Assembly: GCA_028023455.1 (NCBI GenBank)
Contig: JAQFVV010000284.1
Coordinates: forward strand, 1,068,246-1,132,245
Direction: 5' to 3'
Source of the DNA: Epiperipatus broadwayi
Taxonomy: Eukaryota; Onychophora; Udeonychophora; Euonychophora; Peripatidae
DNA length: 64,000 nucleotides
The position numbers were made by a program, and so were the translations under genes. The first letter of the stretch is position 1, and each line of letters opens with the position of its first letter. This document shows positions 1 to 12,419 of this stretch, piece after piece. Under the pieces are notes generated by a model. The model ran no database searches. It was not told the DNA's origin and was given only the letters and a program-made list of their open reading frames with translations.

Positions 1-600
1 AGAATGTTGAGCATAGATAGGCCACCTAGATGACACCCTTAAAAGATTTTCAAAACATTTGACTCCAAGCCAAAAGTCTGCAGCCACACCAACCCTCGCT
101 TCCCGATATATATCAGCAACCAATGCAATGTGAACATGTTAGCATAGAATCATGCTGACAGGAAGGTGCATCTGACAGAGTGATATTATTTGAAGAACAT
201 GACCTTCATCCAGTACAGGAAGGTACATCTTTCTGGTGAAGGAATCATTATAAAATAAAAAGAAAAAGTTATGTGTTGATGGGAGAGCAGTCTATCTTGC
301 CGATTTATAGTCCCTATCCATAGAGCCGAAAGGGGTCAATGTCGTAGGAAGTACTCCATGTCCATTTCAATACCATGACTACTTCTTTGGGATCATGCAT
401 TCAGTTGGGCATGTTGCCCTAAATGCTAACACACTTCACATTACATTGATATAAAAATCCATATATCCCTCCACCAGCATTGACACAACTACAAAACAAA
501 TAGTCTGAAATCAAACCCCCTTTAAACTAACATATACTTAAACAAGTCTAAGTGGCCATCTACACTCAAATTTAAGTCAAATTAATAATTTACTTTATAT
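1..600. other. Unassigned, comparatively GC-richer stretch
   Basis: The first ~480 bases are visibly less AT-rich than most of the window, but no frame stays open long enough to name a product and I recognise no domain. It could be an old transposon fragment or part of an untranslated region. From about 500 the sequence turns AT-rich and runs into the foldback at 602. Confidence 0.3.
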
Positions 601-601
601 A

Positions 602-1176
602 TAAATAAGCATTTATTTTATATAGCATCTGTATACAATTGTATTTACATTCGAATATCAGCCTTTCAAGTTAATTGTGCAAATGCTTTGCGAGTGTTAA
701 TAATAAATGAATACTTTCTCACCAATACAAGATATAGTATTTATGCAGGAATAAAAGGAATCCTCTTATCCCTACAACTCAAATATTTATATATGAGCAA
801 ATCTGAAGTACTGGCAAAGAAAGGCTGATATTCGAATGTAAATACAATTGTATACAGATGCTATATAAAATAAATGATTATTTATATATGATTAAGTTTC
901 AGTTGGAATGACATTTAGTAAATTCTAGACAATTTCATCGACGTCATTCATTCAGACATTGTATAGAGTAATTTAAAGTGATTATTCTATCATCATGCTT
1001 TCTTTGCCAGTACTTCAGATTTGCTCATATATAAATATTTGAGTTGTAGGGATAAGAGGATTCCTTTTATTCCTGCATAAATACTATATCTTGTATTGGT
1101 GAGAAAGTATTCATTTATTATTAACACTCGCAAAGCGTTTGCACAATTAGCTTGAAAGGCTGATATTCGAATGTAA
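602..1176. repeat. Nested foldback (inverted-repeat) element
   Basis: Two inverted-repeat systems share sequence. The long one has a left arm at 645-823 and a right arm at 998-1176, each 179 bases and nearly identical as reverse complements, around a 174-base spacer. The shorter one pairs about 602-670 with 822-893. The motif TTACATTCGAATATCAGCC and its reverse complement therefore occur three times (from 645, ~824 and ~1158). There is no coding potential. The structure fits a MITE or foldback transposon whose interior was duplicated in inverted orientation. I could not define a target-site duplication. Confidence 0.85.
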
Positions 1177-2325
1177 TTTACTTTATAAAAAAATATTTAG
1201 TTTAGAGTATTTAACTTATTTTAAAATTACATTGTATTCAACTTATTTTTACATCAAATAATAGATTTAACCTATTTTTTAAAAAATCTAATAATGCATA
1301 AATAATGATACATGTTTGATTTTATCTTTAACTATATTTGCAATCCAAACTCCTGCCCTATTACAAACAGATCCCATACTAAGCATAAATAAAAAAATAT
1401 AATACATATTTTAAAAAGTTTAGTTTAAATTTTAGATAAGACTTTAAAATTACTAAGTTTATAAAAAATAAAGTTCAGATTTGATCAAGAGCAAAAGTCT
1501 ACAGTTCATATTTAAAGAAAATAAAGTTTGGAGATTTTTAGTTAAAGAGAGTTTATAGTTCACTTTTATTCTTTATAATTTATACTTTCTTTTTTCCGGG
1601 CTCATTCCTTTGCAATGAAGATTTGAATATATGAAATGGCTATTTCTTGCTGCTGCTGATGATTTATGAAGACTTACGATGCTTTATGAAGATGGTTCCA
1701 GTGGTTCAATCCTGAGATCCATGGAGATGTAGGCTGTCTTCAGCCGGCCAAACCGATGGAAGCACGATTAAGACAGATTACATTTTTGGTGATGGCTCAA
1801 TAGCTTTTTTTTTAATTTTTCAGCAATGACAAATGAATTTAAAAATTCTAATCTTCTAATTACTTATTTCTTTTGAATTTTTTATTTTGTCATCCCAAGG
1901 TGTCTTATCTAGGAATGTGTGGATCCATCAAACATATTCAGTAGATTTTCCTCTGTGGTCTGTGTATATCTTAGGCGGAAAAAGCAAGTCTTTTGTTTCT
2001 ACTTCTTGATTCTTATCTATTTCATAATAATCTTTTTAATAGTCATTTTGCCCTAAAGATCTGTTCGTAATTTTATTTTTGTTAAAAACTCTCTTCATTA
2101 TTTTTAAAATTAAATGGTTTTTATTATATTTATTTAAAATTTAGAATCTTTGCTTCCATTCTATAATTTTTTAAGCTTATTTTATTTCAATATTTAAATT
2201 AAACTTATTAATAAATTAATAACTCATTATTTGTGCATTTTGAATGCCTGTGGTTTTAATTCATTATTAGATATCTATAAAAAAAATTTAAGTACTAAAA
2301 TTTAAATGTAACATGTATATATCCT
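1177..2325. other. Gene-free AT-rich stretch
   Basis: I see no ORF or known domain. A short segment at about 1590-1790 is less AT-rich (it contains CAGCCGGCCAAACCGATGG) and may be the remnant of an older insertion. The rest is A/T-rich with homopolymer runs. Confidence 0.3.
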
Positions 2326-2328
2326 GTT

Positions 2329-2392
<64 letters not shown>

Positions 2393-2395
2393 AAC
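2326..2395. repeat. (TA)n microsatellite inside GTTACAA/TTGTAAC flanks
   Basis: A run of about 29 AT dinucleotides (2332-2389) is bounded by GTTACAA on the left and its reverse complement TTGTAAC on the right, so the whole tract is palindromic. GTTACAATATATA also starts the TA tracts near 30385 and 51067, which suggests a shared repeat origin. Confidence 0.9.
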
Positions 2396-3414
2396 CCTCC
2401 CCCAACACCTCACTTACTTTTCTATCAACAGATACCCAGAGGTAATAATTCTGTTGATCATAGAATTAATTACTAATCTGCTCTCCTTATAAATTATTAA
2501 TGAGACTTAAAATGCTGTCCTACTTTAGCTTAGCTCAGTTGGGGGCTACAGAGATCTGTAGGGTGTAAAATATATATTAGATATGAGAGGAAACATTATG
2601 ATTAATTAGAACAAAACATATTAAATTTTAAATAAATAATTAATTAACATTGGTAAAGTTCTATCATTTAAATTTACAAGTCATAGTTTCTCCTCCCATT
2701 GTCCACATGCATTGAGAAACCTCTACCATGTGATAGAATTAAAATAATAAATTAAAGATGTAATGCAGATTAACTATTCTGTATAGTAAGTTAGAATTAA
2801 ATACAAAATAAAATATAACATTACTTGACTTTTAATTGTACAGTAATTTAAACTAAGTAACTGAATTAATGTCTAATCTAAATAATAAGGGAATATTTCA
2901 GGGAATTAATTTATTGCATGGTTTAATTTTAAAACTATACTTTCCAACAACTGCTAATTACTATTATAAAAGAATGATACAAATTAAGCATTATCCTAAT
3001 AAGATAATGGCAGTTAAATAATGAAAGAAATAGGGTGCATTTTGATTTCAATTCATCATCTAAATAATTACTGAGTAATAAAATTTTCAGAGTATCATTA
3101 AATAATCAAACATTTCATATAGTGTTTGGATCAAGAAAAGCAACATCATCAGATTTGTATATGTTTGTCATTAAATTATGGAATAGTGCAATCATATCAT
3201 ATTGGATATGCAAGTGTTTGTGCATGTGTGGAAACATAGTACACAAATGCATGTCAAAGGATAATTTTGAATAAAATCTTTTAAATAAATAAAACATTTA
3301 TTACAAGATAATTAATAAACATTTGGTTTTCTAGTTTACAGATATACATGTTTTGGAATAATTTCAACATCAATGATTAAATAGTCTACATGAAAATAAA
3401 TAACAAAAATAACT
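2396..3414. other. Gene-free AT-rich stretch
   Basis: No coding region is supported. At about 2530 there is a tRNA A-box-like string (TTAGCTCAGTTGGG) without a matching B box, so I do not call a tRNA. The rest is plain AT-rich sequence. Confidence 0.3.
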
Positions 3415-3420
3415 TTCTGT

Positions 3421-3850
3421 ATTTTATTTCAATACATGCCAGCTGTCAGTCTCTTCTGATAAGCTTATGAAAAAAAATATATATAATAGGAGCAATAAAA
3501 TAAAATATGAAACTAAACTTCTTGGTATTTTACTTATAAAATATATTCAAGCTATCAGTCAATTTTGATAAGCTTATGAAAAAGAAATGAGGAAATTAAC
3601 TTGTTGGTATCTTACTTCAAATACACATACATTACCTGTCAATTCTGATATGCTTATGGAAAAGGAAACCTAATTTAAACACCATACCAGAATAATTAAA
3701 CATAAAATTATTTTTTATTTTATTTTCAATATACTCAAGCTATCAATCAATTCTGATATGCTAATGGAAAAGAAAACTTTATTAAACACTGGCACTAAAA
3801 TTATAAAATCTGAAACTAAAATGCTTGTCATTTTATTTCAAATGCACATC
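3421..3850. repeat. Degenerate tandem repeat, ~85-112 bp units
   Basis: Four related units begin near 3421, 3526, 3608 and 3720, with a partial fifth near 3831. Each contains a version of a core with CTATCAGTCAATTCTGATA followed by AGCTTATGGAAAAG, in an A/T-rich background. Spacing is uneven (about 105, 83, 112 and 111 bases), so the array is old. Confidence 0.75.
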
Positions 3851-4480
3851 AAAATAAATATGAGAGGGGTAGATTAAGCTATCCTTCACAAATTAAATGA
3901 ATAATTCTATTAAATGGCTACACTTTTTTTTGCTTGCTCATTCAAATGAAGATGAAACATTCTGAGAGTTGATGGTATAAACCTAAAATAATTAATATGA
4001 TATGATTTGGAAACAATGATTAAAGTTACACATTAATGATGTATTTTTCCATACCTTCTGAATTAATAATATTTTATGCATGCATCTGAATTATGCCACT
4101 TGTTATAAAATGATTAACATAGCTAAATCCAATCAGTTTACTTATGAAATTGGGATAAATGTCATAATACTGATGATGACAATGGCCAACCAAGCTTTTT
4201 CACTAATTCTACTTCAGCTGTTCTGTGAGAAAAATCAATTCTATCTTTATTTTATTTTTTTATCAGCAACCTATTTACACTTGGCTATGAATAAAAAATG
4301 GAAACGCATTCCACTCAAATACATGAGTGAAAAATAAAATAACAATACACAGTGACTCCCTAGCCTAATTTCTGAGGCTTAAATGCTGGTGTGAACATTG
4401 ATTGTCTTATCACCAAAAAACAAGGGAAAAAAACTCCTTAGCTTCACATACTGTGATTCATAAAATACAACTCCTTAATC
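3851..4480. other. Gene-free stretch with one short open frame
   Basis: An 85-codon open frame (4080-4337, +) encodes a hydrophobic, low-complexity product without recognisable domain or splice context. I regard it as a chance frame. Nothing else stands out. Confidence 0.3.
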
Positions 4481-4485
4481 TGTAG

Positions 4486-4626
4486 GATATAATCCACTCC
4501 TGCCAAATATTTCAACAAGCTAAGGGAGAGCTCTGTCAATCCCTGACAATGCAATATATAATCCACTCATGATGAATATTTTAATAAACTAAGGGATAGA
4601 TTTCTCAAACCCTGACAATACAATAT
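4486..4626. repeat. Two-copy tandem repeat, ~72 bp
   Basis: Two diverged head-to-tail copies begin with TATAATCCACTC (near 4489 and 4557). Each continues through AAACTAAGGGA-like and CCCTGACAATRCAATATAT segments. They differ at many positions, so this is an old duplication. Confidence 0.7.
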
Positions 4627-4629
4627 ATA

Positions 4630-7448
4630 ACATAAACAATTCCTTCTGCATAGCCATGGAATACCTTTCAATCTAAGCATAATAAAAATAAATTCACCTT
4701 TAAATAAATACCTAACCTTCCTTCATCATTCGAAAACGATGGGAATTAAATTATTTCTACTTTCAATTCAACAATTACATAATTGAATCAAATAACAGAC
4801 AGCTATATAAGCATAATAACCACTTAAACAATTTCAAATCATATTTGATAACAAATACTGTAACGACATTAATTAATAAGTTATAAAAGAAATAATGAAT
4901 AAATCTCTAATTTCTGACAAGTATAATTTTAACTTGGAAATATAATAATTATTATTAAATAAAAAAGACAAAATAACTCTTTAGTTTATTTGGCATTAGC
5001 CCACAAATTGACACAAAACGTTTGGCTTGGGATAAACAACAAATCTTTAAATTTGGAGTAAAATAATTATTAAAAAATACCCCTCATAACTTCTTAAAAT
5101 GCAAAGATAAACAATAAAGTCTATGTAACTTCCCCTTTTCAAATGAGCTGTTAACTCCTAAATAGCAAACAGATATTTCTATTGCCACATGCATATAGAA
5201 ATACAAATACATAATATAAAATATATTAAAATAATACTAATTACCCAGTATAATATCTCTTTATATTATACCTTTGTGAGATGTTCTAGAAAGAGAAATA
5301 ATAATCAAATTTAAAAAAAATCATAAGACAAATAATAAATCTACCTATCTATAGAATGCTAGCAAAAATAATAATAATCATTAAAGCTTTTTTTTCTTGG
5401 CTTAAATGAAAAGTTCATTTATAGTCTGCAGATGACACATCTTTGTCAGGTACTAAATTATGATGATCATTTGTATAATCATAAATATGGATAAATACAT
5501 AACAAGTTCCTGCAAGGAAATAAATAATATTAATTGGGTCTAATTTAACAGTATTTCAAAGTTTTTAGAGACAGCTAATGAAACCGCTGGCAATATCACA
5601 TATGAAAATTCTTCATGGTGGCAAAAAAATATTTATTATGGCATAAGTAAAGCAATAATTTATTATTTAATTCATTGCACCTGTTTAAGCATTTGTTCTA
5701 AATTTTTAAAAAGTCATTCACAAGGTAAAAATTACCCAGTTCATAAAATCCACTTATATTCACAGTAAGTTCATTCATATTATACTTTAATAATAACAAA
5801 AAAATCAAGTGCAAATAAAAAGAACAGTAAAATAAAAGAAATTCATGTCCAGTTTCATGCTCTTTGACTTGTTCATTTATCACCACATTTAGAGATAAAT
5901 TAATAATTCATTAATTATATGTCACACTTTTTGTTTCTTATTTCCAGACACAAATGGTTAGGTATATATTTTATCAATAATAACAATAAAGCAGGTTAGA
6001 ATAAGTTATCCAAACATATCCTTCTATTTAATCTTTATTCCTTTATAGTTAGCAAAAATTATCAACAAAGAGTTTCTGAAGTATTTTATGAAAAAGTTCA
6101 ACATAAATCTCCCAGAATAATAACAAAATTTCTTTAATGTTAGAGATTAAATCTAGGTAAATCAAATTATATGTTTCAATTACTTCTTTAACATTAGAGA
6201 CAAAATTTAGATAAAGTAGATTTGACATATAAACACACATTTTAATTATTTCTTTAATATTACAACTTAAAGTTAGGCAAGACAAACTTATAATATAGGC
6301 ACACATACACATCTCAAATAATGGTTTTATATTTAGATTAGTCATTTAAAAGTAGGGAGATATATCTTATTTCTATCATTGTTTTATGTCTGCATATTTC
6401 TTTCTTATTTTCCTTAGTAGAATTTCTGAACTGTTTTCATCCAGAAAATTTATAGTAGTTTTCAGTTTTAAGCTTAAATTATGAAGAATCAACATTGTAG
6501 AAACAAAATTGTACTAATAAAACTTTTTATGGAGAGAGAATTTTTGAAATCAGAAAAGCCAACTTTTTTGTAAAAGTATTCCCCTTTTATATCAGATTAC
6601 TACCCCAGCCTCTGCTCTTCCATCAATCCATGATCACTTAAAAGTTCAAAACTCTAGAAATAAAAGTTGCTCTGCCCATTGTACTGAGCTAATTAGTTTC
6701 AAAATATGCACAAATCTTTCTCTCTTGGAAAAGAAAGAAAGAAAAAAAATTGTCTTAAAAAAATATTAAACTGAACCAAGAATAAAATATTGTGTATTTC
6801 TAAAGTAACAAAATAAAGAAAATAATTATTATTTTAGCAAATAAAATATTTAATAGTGTATTTGTCTGTTGACAATCCTCTGATACAATGATCTATTAAT
6901 TCATTTAAATTGTGTTTAATCTGCTTATTCAAGATATGGGTTAGGGAATCAAATATTTTGCTATAAAACATGATAGTTGATAGTTTAATGAAATACATAA
7001 ATGGAAAAGGAAGTATAAAGATGGCACATGCCTATATGTATATCCCTAAATGCTGTACTACAGGTACTAAACCAATCTGACTGAAATATAAGTTTCTATG
7101 ATAATGAGTCAAACACAATTGCACTATTTACACTATGTATTGAAAGATTATAAGCAAACAACCCAGAGAATTATCTAAATAAATATCAGTCACTGTTCTG
7201 CAGACAAATAAAACAAAATTGGGTCAACTTAAACTAAACTGACAATTTCTGTGAAAAGCCATCCCCCTTTCTATCATTAAATACTCACTAAAGAAAAAAT
7301 ATTAAATATCTCAAAACTTTCAAATTATATATACAAGTGCTTTTAAAGATAGTATTAGGTCATTAATAAAAAAATTAAATTTCAGGTTATTTCATTTTTT
7401 TAGTAAAATGCAATCACCTGTTACTGATACAGGGCTATATAATTACAA
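4630..7448. other. Gene-free AT-rich stretch with a short degenerate tandem repeat
   Basis: No gene is supported. At 6115-6330 three diverged copies of a ~65-70 bp unit containing TTTCTTTAATRTTAGAGA are arrayed head to tail. They produce a repetitive 98-codon minus-strand frame that is a by-product of the repeat. The rest is A/T-rich. Confidence 0.4.
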
Positions 7449-7451
7449 TGA

Positions 7452-7583
<132 letters not shown>

Positions 7584-7589
7584 ATATAT

Positions 7590-9241
7590 ATTCATTAGCT
7601 AGTTAACACTTAGACATGTATCTGATAAAAATTAATAAATGAGAGAGTTATGAATATAGGTGTGTGAGAACAATTAAATAGTTTATAAATTTGAATGTTA
7701 TTATCATTATGGAATGCCAATATGTCTACATACATGTAGTGTTAGACCAAATGTATGCATTGTATGCCTTTGTATGGACATGATAAATGTTATTTGTTTA
7801 TCATTATTATCAAATTTATGCCTTGGGTAGTTAATACTTTTTACAGAATAAATCTGTATATAAGTTTAGGTAACTTTATGTGGATATATTGTTTCTTATA
7901 TGCATTTAGCCCCTTCATGATTGAGAGCATGGCTTGCTTATTTGTCGGCACTGCTTGCACATAGTTACCAAATGCCTATTCTTTTTTTTTCTTCTTCATA
8001 TTTCTTATTATCCACATTGCCTGGAATTTATGAGGTTATAATATCTGAAGGCATATTTATTTCTATAATATATTATTTACTCTGCTACAATTTAAACTTT
8101 AAATACATTGTGAGTGTTGGGCATCATTATTTCTGAAATCTATAAAAGTGTCTCCACAATGATTTTCAAATCTGTGTAATTATATAAAGGATATAATATC
8201 TTACTGGTGGTCTGAATATAGGCACATAGTTTTATTCTGTGTATATAATATTTTAAAGAAAGATCATATTAGATAAATATGAAAACTTTTGAGTGATAAT
8301 AATTGCATGTATTGTAAATTTTTAGAGATGATTTATGAAGAGGGATATTGATGTATAAAGTTTAATAATATTCTATTATTTTAATATATCAAATTTATTA
8401 AAAAGTAATGCTTTTTGTAAATCAATATTTTATTGTATAGCTGTTATTACATGCTGTAATATTTTTTTATTAACTAATACTTTTCTGTTTCGTTGCCACT
8501 ATTGCATTTTCACATTTATTATTCAGAAAATCCACTTTGCTAAAGTTTTTATTATTAATTATTTTATAAGAGCACACTTCAATGGTCACATAGAGTTTTA
8601 TTCATTTATTTTGCTTATTATTTATTCTACCTGCTTTACGATATTAAGTTACTTGCTTTATTTCAAATGCACTTGAAATGAAGATGGTAACATAAAATAT
8701 ATCTTTACTACCTGCTGCATTTTTTCATGTAATTGCTTATTAAGAAGTCAGTTCAAAAAATTGAAATGTATGTGTTTTATAGTTGTTAGTAAAAAATAGT
8801 TATAGTTAAAGAACTTTAAAAAAATAAAAATGTTTCAATTTGCTAGCCATATATATTTAAGTATTTGAATAGTCTATTAATGTGTTGTTTTATTTCTCCT
8901 TCCTTAAAAGTAATAATGTTAAGAACAAAAGTAAGTGAAGAATGTAAAATGGTTAAGATATAGCTTGAATAATAGTTATCACATTTTAAGAATTTGTAGT
9001 ATATTACTGTTAGCATTTTTTTTGTTCCAAGTGCATTTTGAATTTGAACCTAGAAATATAGACATTTTTAGAACCTGGAATGAAAATATTTAAATTGTAA
9101 AAAAAACCTCCATTTTTACACGTTAAATAAAACAAAACCAGAGATAATATTTATTTTAATGTAAAAAACCTTTTTATAATTAGTTATTGTATTGTCTGTA
9201 GAGAGGACTCACACTCTGTGGAAAATCTATAGGTATAATTA
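7590..9241. other. Gene-free AT-rich stretch
   Basis: Two overlapping + frames (7755-7964, 69 codons; 7921-8136, 71 codons) have hydrophobic low-complexity products and no domain. I see no splice context that would make them exons. The remainder is plain A/T-rich sequence. Confidence 0.3.
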
Positions 9242-9359
9242 ATGGTACCCAGGTGATCTGTCCTATGTTCCTATGGGTCAGCACTTGTTCTAGCATCCTC
9301 ATGGTACCCAGGTGATCTGTCCTATGTTCCTATGGGTCAGCACTTGTTCTAGCATCCTC
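9242..9359. repeat. Perfect 59-bp tandem duplication
   Basis: The 59 bases at 9242-9300 (starting ATGGTACCCAGGTGATCTG) are repeated without visible change at 9301-9359. Identity this high implies a recent duplication, or an assembly artefact. The unit is GC-richer than its surroundings and has no recognised identity. Confidence 0.95.
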
Positions 9360-9572
9360 ATTTGCCTTGTTTTGTGAATTCATCTATGTATGATTTTTAT
9401 TGAACATTATTATAAATCAGTGTTAACAGTGTTTTGCAGCTGTCTTTATAATATTCTATTCATCATTCAGTTGAAGATTTGTGTTACCAATACAAAACGT
9501 CAGTATATTTACAATCAAAATCATACATGAACTGCAAAATATATCATATCTTTAAATCCATAAAAATCTTTG

Positions 9573-9578
<6 letters not shown>

Positions 9579-9659
<81 letters not shown>
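9579..9659. repeat. (TA)n microsatellite
   Basis: About 80 bases of uninterrupted TA dinucleotide. It is preceded at about 9465-9560 by a segment related to 37735-37830: both have AAACGTCAGTATAT, then a run ending CTGCAAAATATRTC, then a TA tract. The TA tract therefore probably marks the end of a dispersed repeat. Confidence 0.85.
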
Positions 9660-9663
<4 letters not shown>

Positions 9664-9853
9664 GATTAATAAATTGCCATATCTGTTATTCCCATTAAAT
9701 TAATACAAAAAAGCTTTATTTAAATTCCCATTAAAAATTATATTTAACAACTAAATGAAAATAGGCATGTAATTAAATGCCTAGCTAAAATCATGAAAAA
9801 AACTATAATTTATCTTTCAAAAGAAATTTTACTTATACTCCATAAGAATCATC

Positions 9854-11251
9854 GGTTGTTTTCTCATCCCTGGTGTTTGCCTCGAGATGTCTCTATTTCT
9901 AGGTAAATTCCTAGAAATAAACCGTTTCACCAGCATTCACCCAACAAACGAGGAAATTTTCTACGCTATAAATGCAGAAAAAGAGTTCTCATGTTATGTT
10001 GGGTGGCAACAGAAGCCAACACAAAGAGATTTTTTTCTATGATAAAATACAGAAAGAGTTCCCGATGACAGCTGCCGGTTATGGTTTTTTTTTCTATGCT
10101 AAAAGCAAAGAGAAATGCCTTTACTGGCTGCTGTAATTGACTTTGTTATTCATTTTCTCATAATCTTTGAATATCTATTATCTCTGTAGTTTGGTATGAG
10201 AGTGTGTGTATTTGAGCCAGTTGTAGTTTTTTAAAATTTGATTAGACATATTTTTTTTAATGTGATGTAACTTACTTTAGTATTGTTAGTTTATTAATAA
10301 TGACATGAAGCTTCCATGAGGAATGTGTAACCCTCAAAAAGTTATTTGAAAGAGTACATGCCAGTATTTATTTGACAATCACACGACAAATAATGTTCTC
10401 ACAAGAATTTGTTCAAGAACAAATAAAATGGCTGCCACTGTGTCAATTGCCATCAACTGAAGCCAGCACTGTGGCATATTTGCAAAATAAACATATCCTG
10501 TTGAAACAGAAAAAGTGTCTTTGTGGTGAGGAAATGTGAATTCATGTTAATAAAGATTTATTATGTCTGCCAGTTCTATATAATACTCACTGGTGAACAA
10601 TCTATGCAGTAACCCAACCTTGCCCTGCCTATATATGCATACAAGAATCCTAATCCCTGAGACTAATGCCAGTAGAATAAGAAAAGCAGATTTAATTACA
10701 ATACATTAATATCTACATATTTACACAAATACATTAAAACAATCATTATACATTTAGATCAACAAAACCCGAAGGTATACCAAAATAAGAAGAATAAAAA
10801 TGTATGTGACCTATTTTATAGTCCCTATTATGCTGACTCTTGCATGTTTGGAGGCCAGCAGTCCACTATTATGCTAAATAAGTGACGTTCAGCACCTTTC
10901 ACAGTTCATCTGCATCGGGTAGAACTTCCAGTTTGCTGATGCTTTACACTTGCACTCATTTTACCAGTTCTGAATATTTCTGGATTTGATTGGTCAAATC
11001 TTGTCCGTCCTGGTCGGATCAATCCCTCCCAGTTTCTTGCAAAAGCAGATTTAGACTTACCTTTTGCTTTGATTGATTACCCCTTTTTTCAGCCCGATTA
11101 CTTTTTTAATTATTCAACTTGTTGATCTGCAAAGGTCCTTGGTTAATTAACCTTCCTATCTCAAAGGATTTTTTTTTTGCTGTTTTACAAAATAACACAG
11201 CTATTAAAGTCTAAGATGAATTGAAATGAACGAAGTATTTTGTTTTATCTT

Positions 11252-11298
<47 letters not shown>

Positions 11299-11954
11299 CT
11301 TATATGTGACAATTGATACACGTACATATGATTCAATATTAAAGCCCCATGTACAACATTTACTATTATTATTTTGTATGTATTTTAATTATACACCTAC
11401 ATAACAATACTTCCCCCAAGTTCGAAGATTATTTGTTAGTCTTTGAACTTAACATAGAATCCTTTAATTAAATATTTGGGAGGGTTTATTTTCCTTTTGA
11501 GTTGTTGCCGTGAATTATTTTCCATTTGTAGTGATGTATGTGTATTATTAAAACATACACAAAATCATAATAGTAAATGTTGTCTAAATTACATTATTTT
11601 TATAGATTTAGAATTATGTATTGTTTTTTAATCAAATTATTGATTGACTCTTGACAAAAAATACTGTAACTTTAAAAAGACACACCTAGAGTAAAAAAAA
11701 AATTAGAAAAACACCGTAACTTTAAAGACACACACACAAACTAAAAAACAATATAATATTAATAAACATTTACAAAAATGAAAGACTAACATCATATAAT
11801 AGTATTAGTTACTAGAATATTTTATTAGAAATCTAATAAATCAGATCTTTTTATATCAAATTACACAGGTCTGGTCCCGGAATCGTTATATGTATATGTT
11901 TGTGATTAGCATCAACGCCATCCTGCAGCGAACACCAGGGATGAGAAAACAACC
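9854..11954. mobile_element. 2.1-kb segment bounded by 27-bp inverted repeats
   Basis: Positions 9854-9880 (starting GGTTGTTTTCTCATCCCTGG) are the inverted complement of 11928-11954 with one mismatch. AATCAT sits just outside both ends (left ..GAATCATC|GGTTG, right CAACC|AAATCATC..), which may be a short target-site duplication. Inside there is no transposase frame. At about 9955-10130 three degenerate units share TTTTCTAYGCTA and CAGAAAGAGTTC. The block at 10600-11060 is GC-richer and unassigned. This could be a non-autonomous DNA transposon, or two solo repeats that happen to face each other. Confidence 0.5.
11252..11296. repeat. (CA)n(TA)n compound microsatellite
   Basis: About nine CA units run directly into about thirteen TA units. 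It lies inside the inverted-repeat-bounded segment. Confidence 0.9.
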
Positions 11955-12400
11955 AAATCATCTATATGGGAAAAACCATACATATCAATACTGATGGTGA
12001 CTAGTTTACAAAATTTAAAGTTATGTTCCTTATGTTTAAACAATCAACTAGTTTATAATGGTTACACTATGATGCTAAATAACATCATAATAGCATTGGT
12101 CTTTCATTATTTGTACACATTATGATCTGTTTATTTCATATTCATACACATTATGATCTTTGGTTTATTTCATATTTTTCCCTAAAATAATTATTTCTTT
12201 AGTCTGTTTAAACTAATATGTGTCATTAAAATTGGCTTGTTTTTTATGCTAGTGACCTCCATTCTCTTCTTTTATAGATCTTAGTCTCTTTCACACAAAT
12301 TTATCTATATCATTTTTAAGCAAATGGTTCAATCTGACTTTCTTTGTATTTGTTTATTTACAACATTGAATTCTTATCATCATTGGTACTGCATATTATC
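11955..12400. other. Gene-free stretch between repeat element and LINE
   Basis: A/T-rich sequence without frames. TACACATTATGATCT occurs twice (near 12114 and 12146), a small local duplication. The - strand LINE begins to be recognisable just beyond. Confidence 0.3.
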
Positions 12401-12419
12401 TTAGGTTTATTAGGGACCA

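Noticed and set aside
2524-2570. tRNA A-box-like TTAGCTCAGTTGGG
   Set aside because: No B box (GGTTC-type) or cloverleaf downstream; a lone box is not a tRNA gene or SINE.
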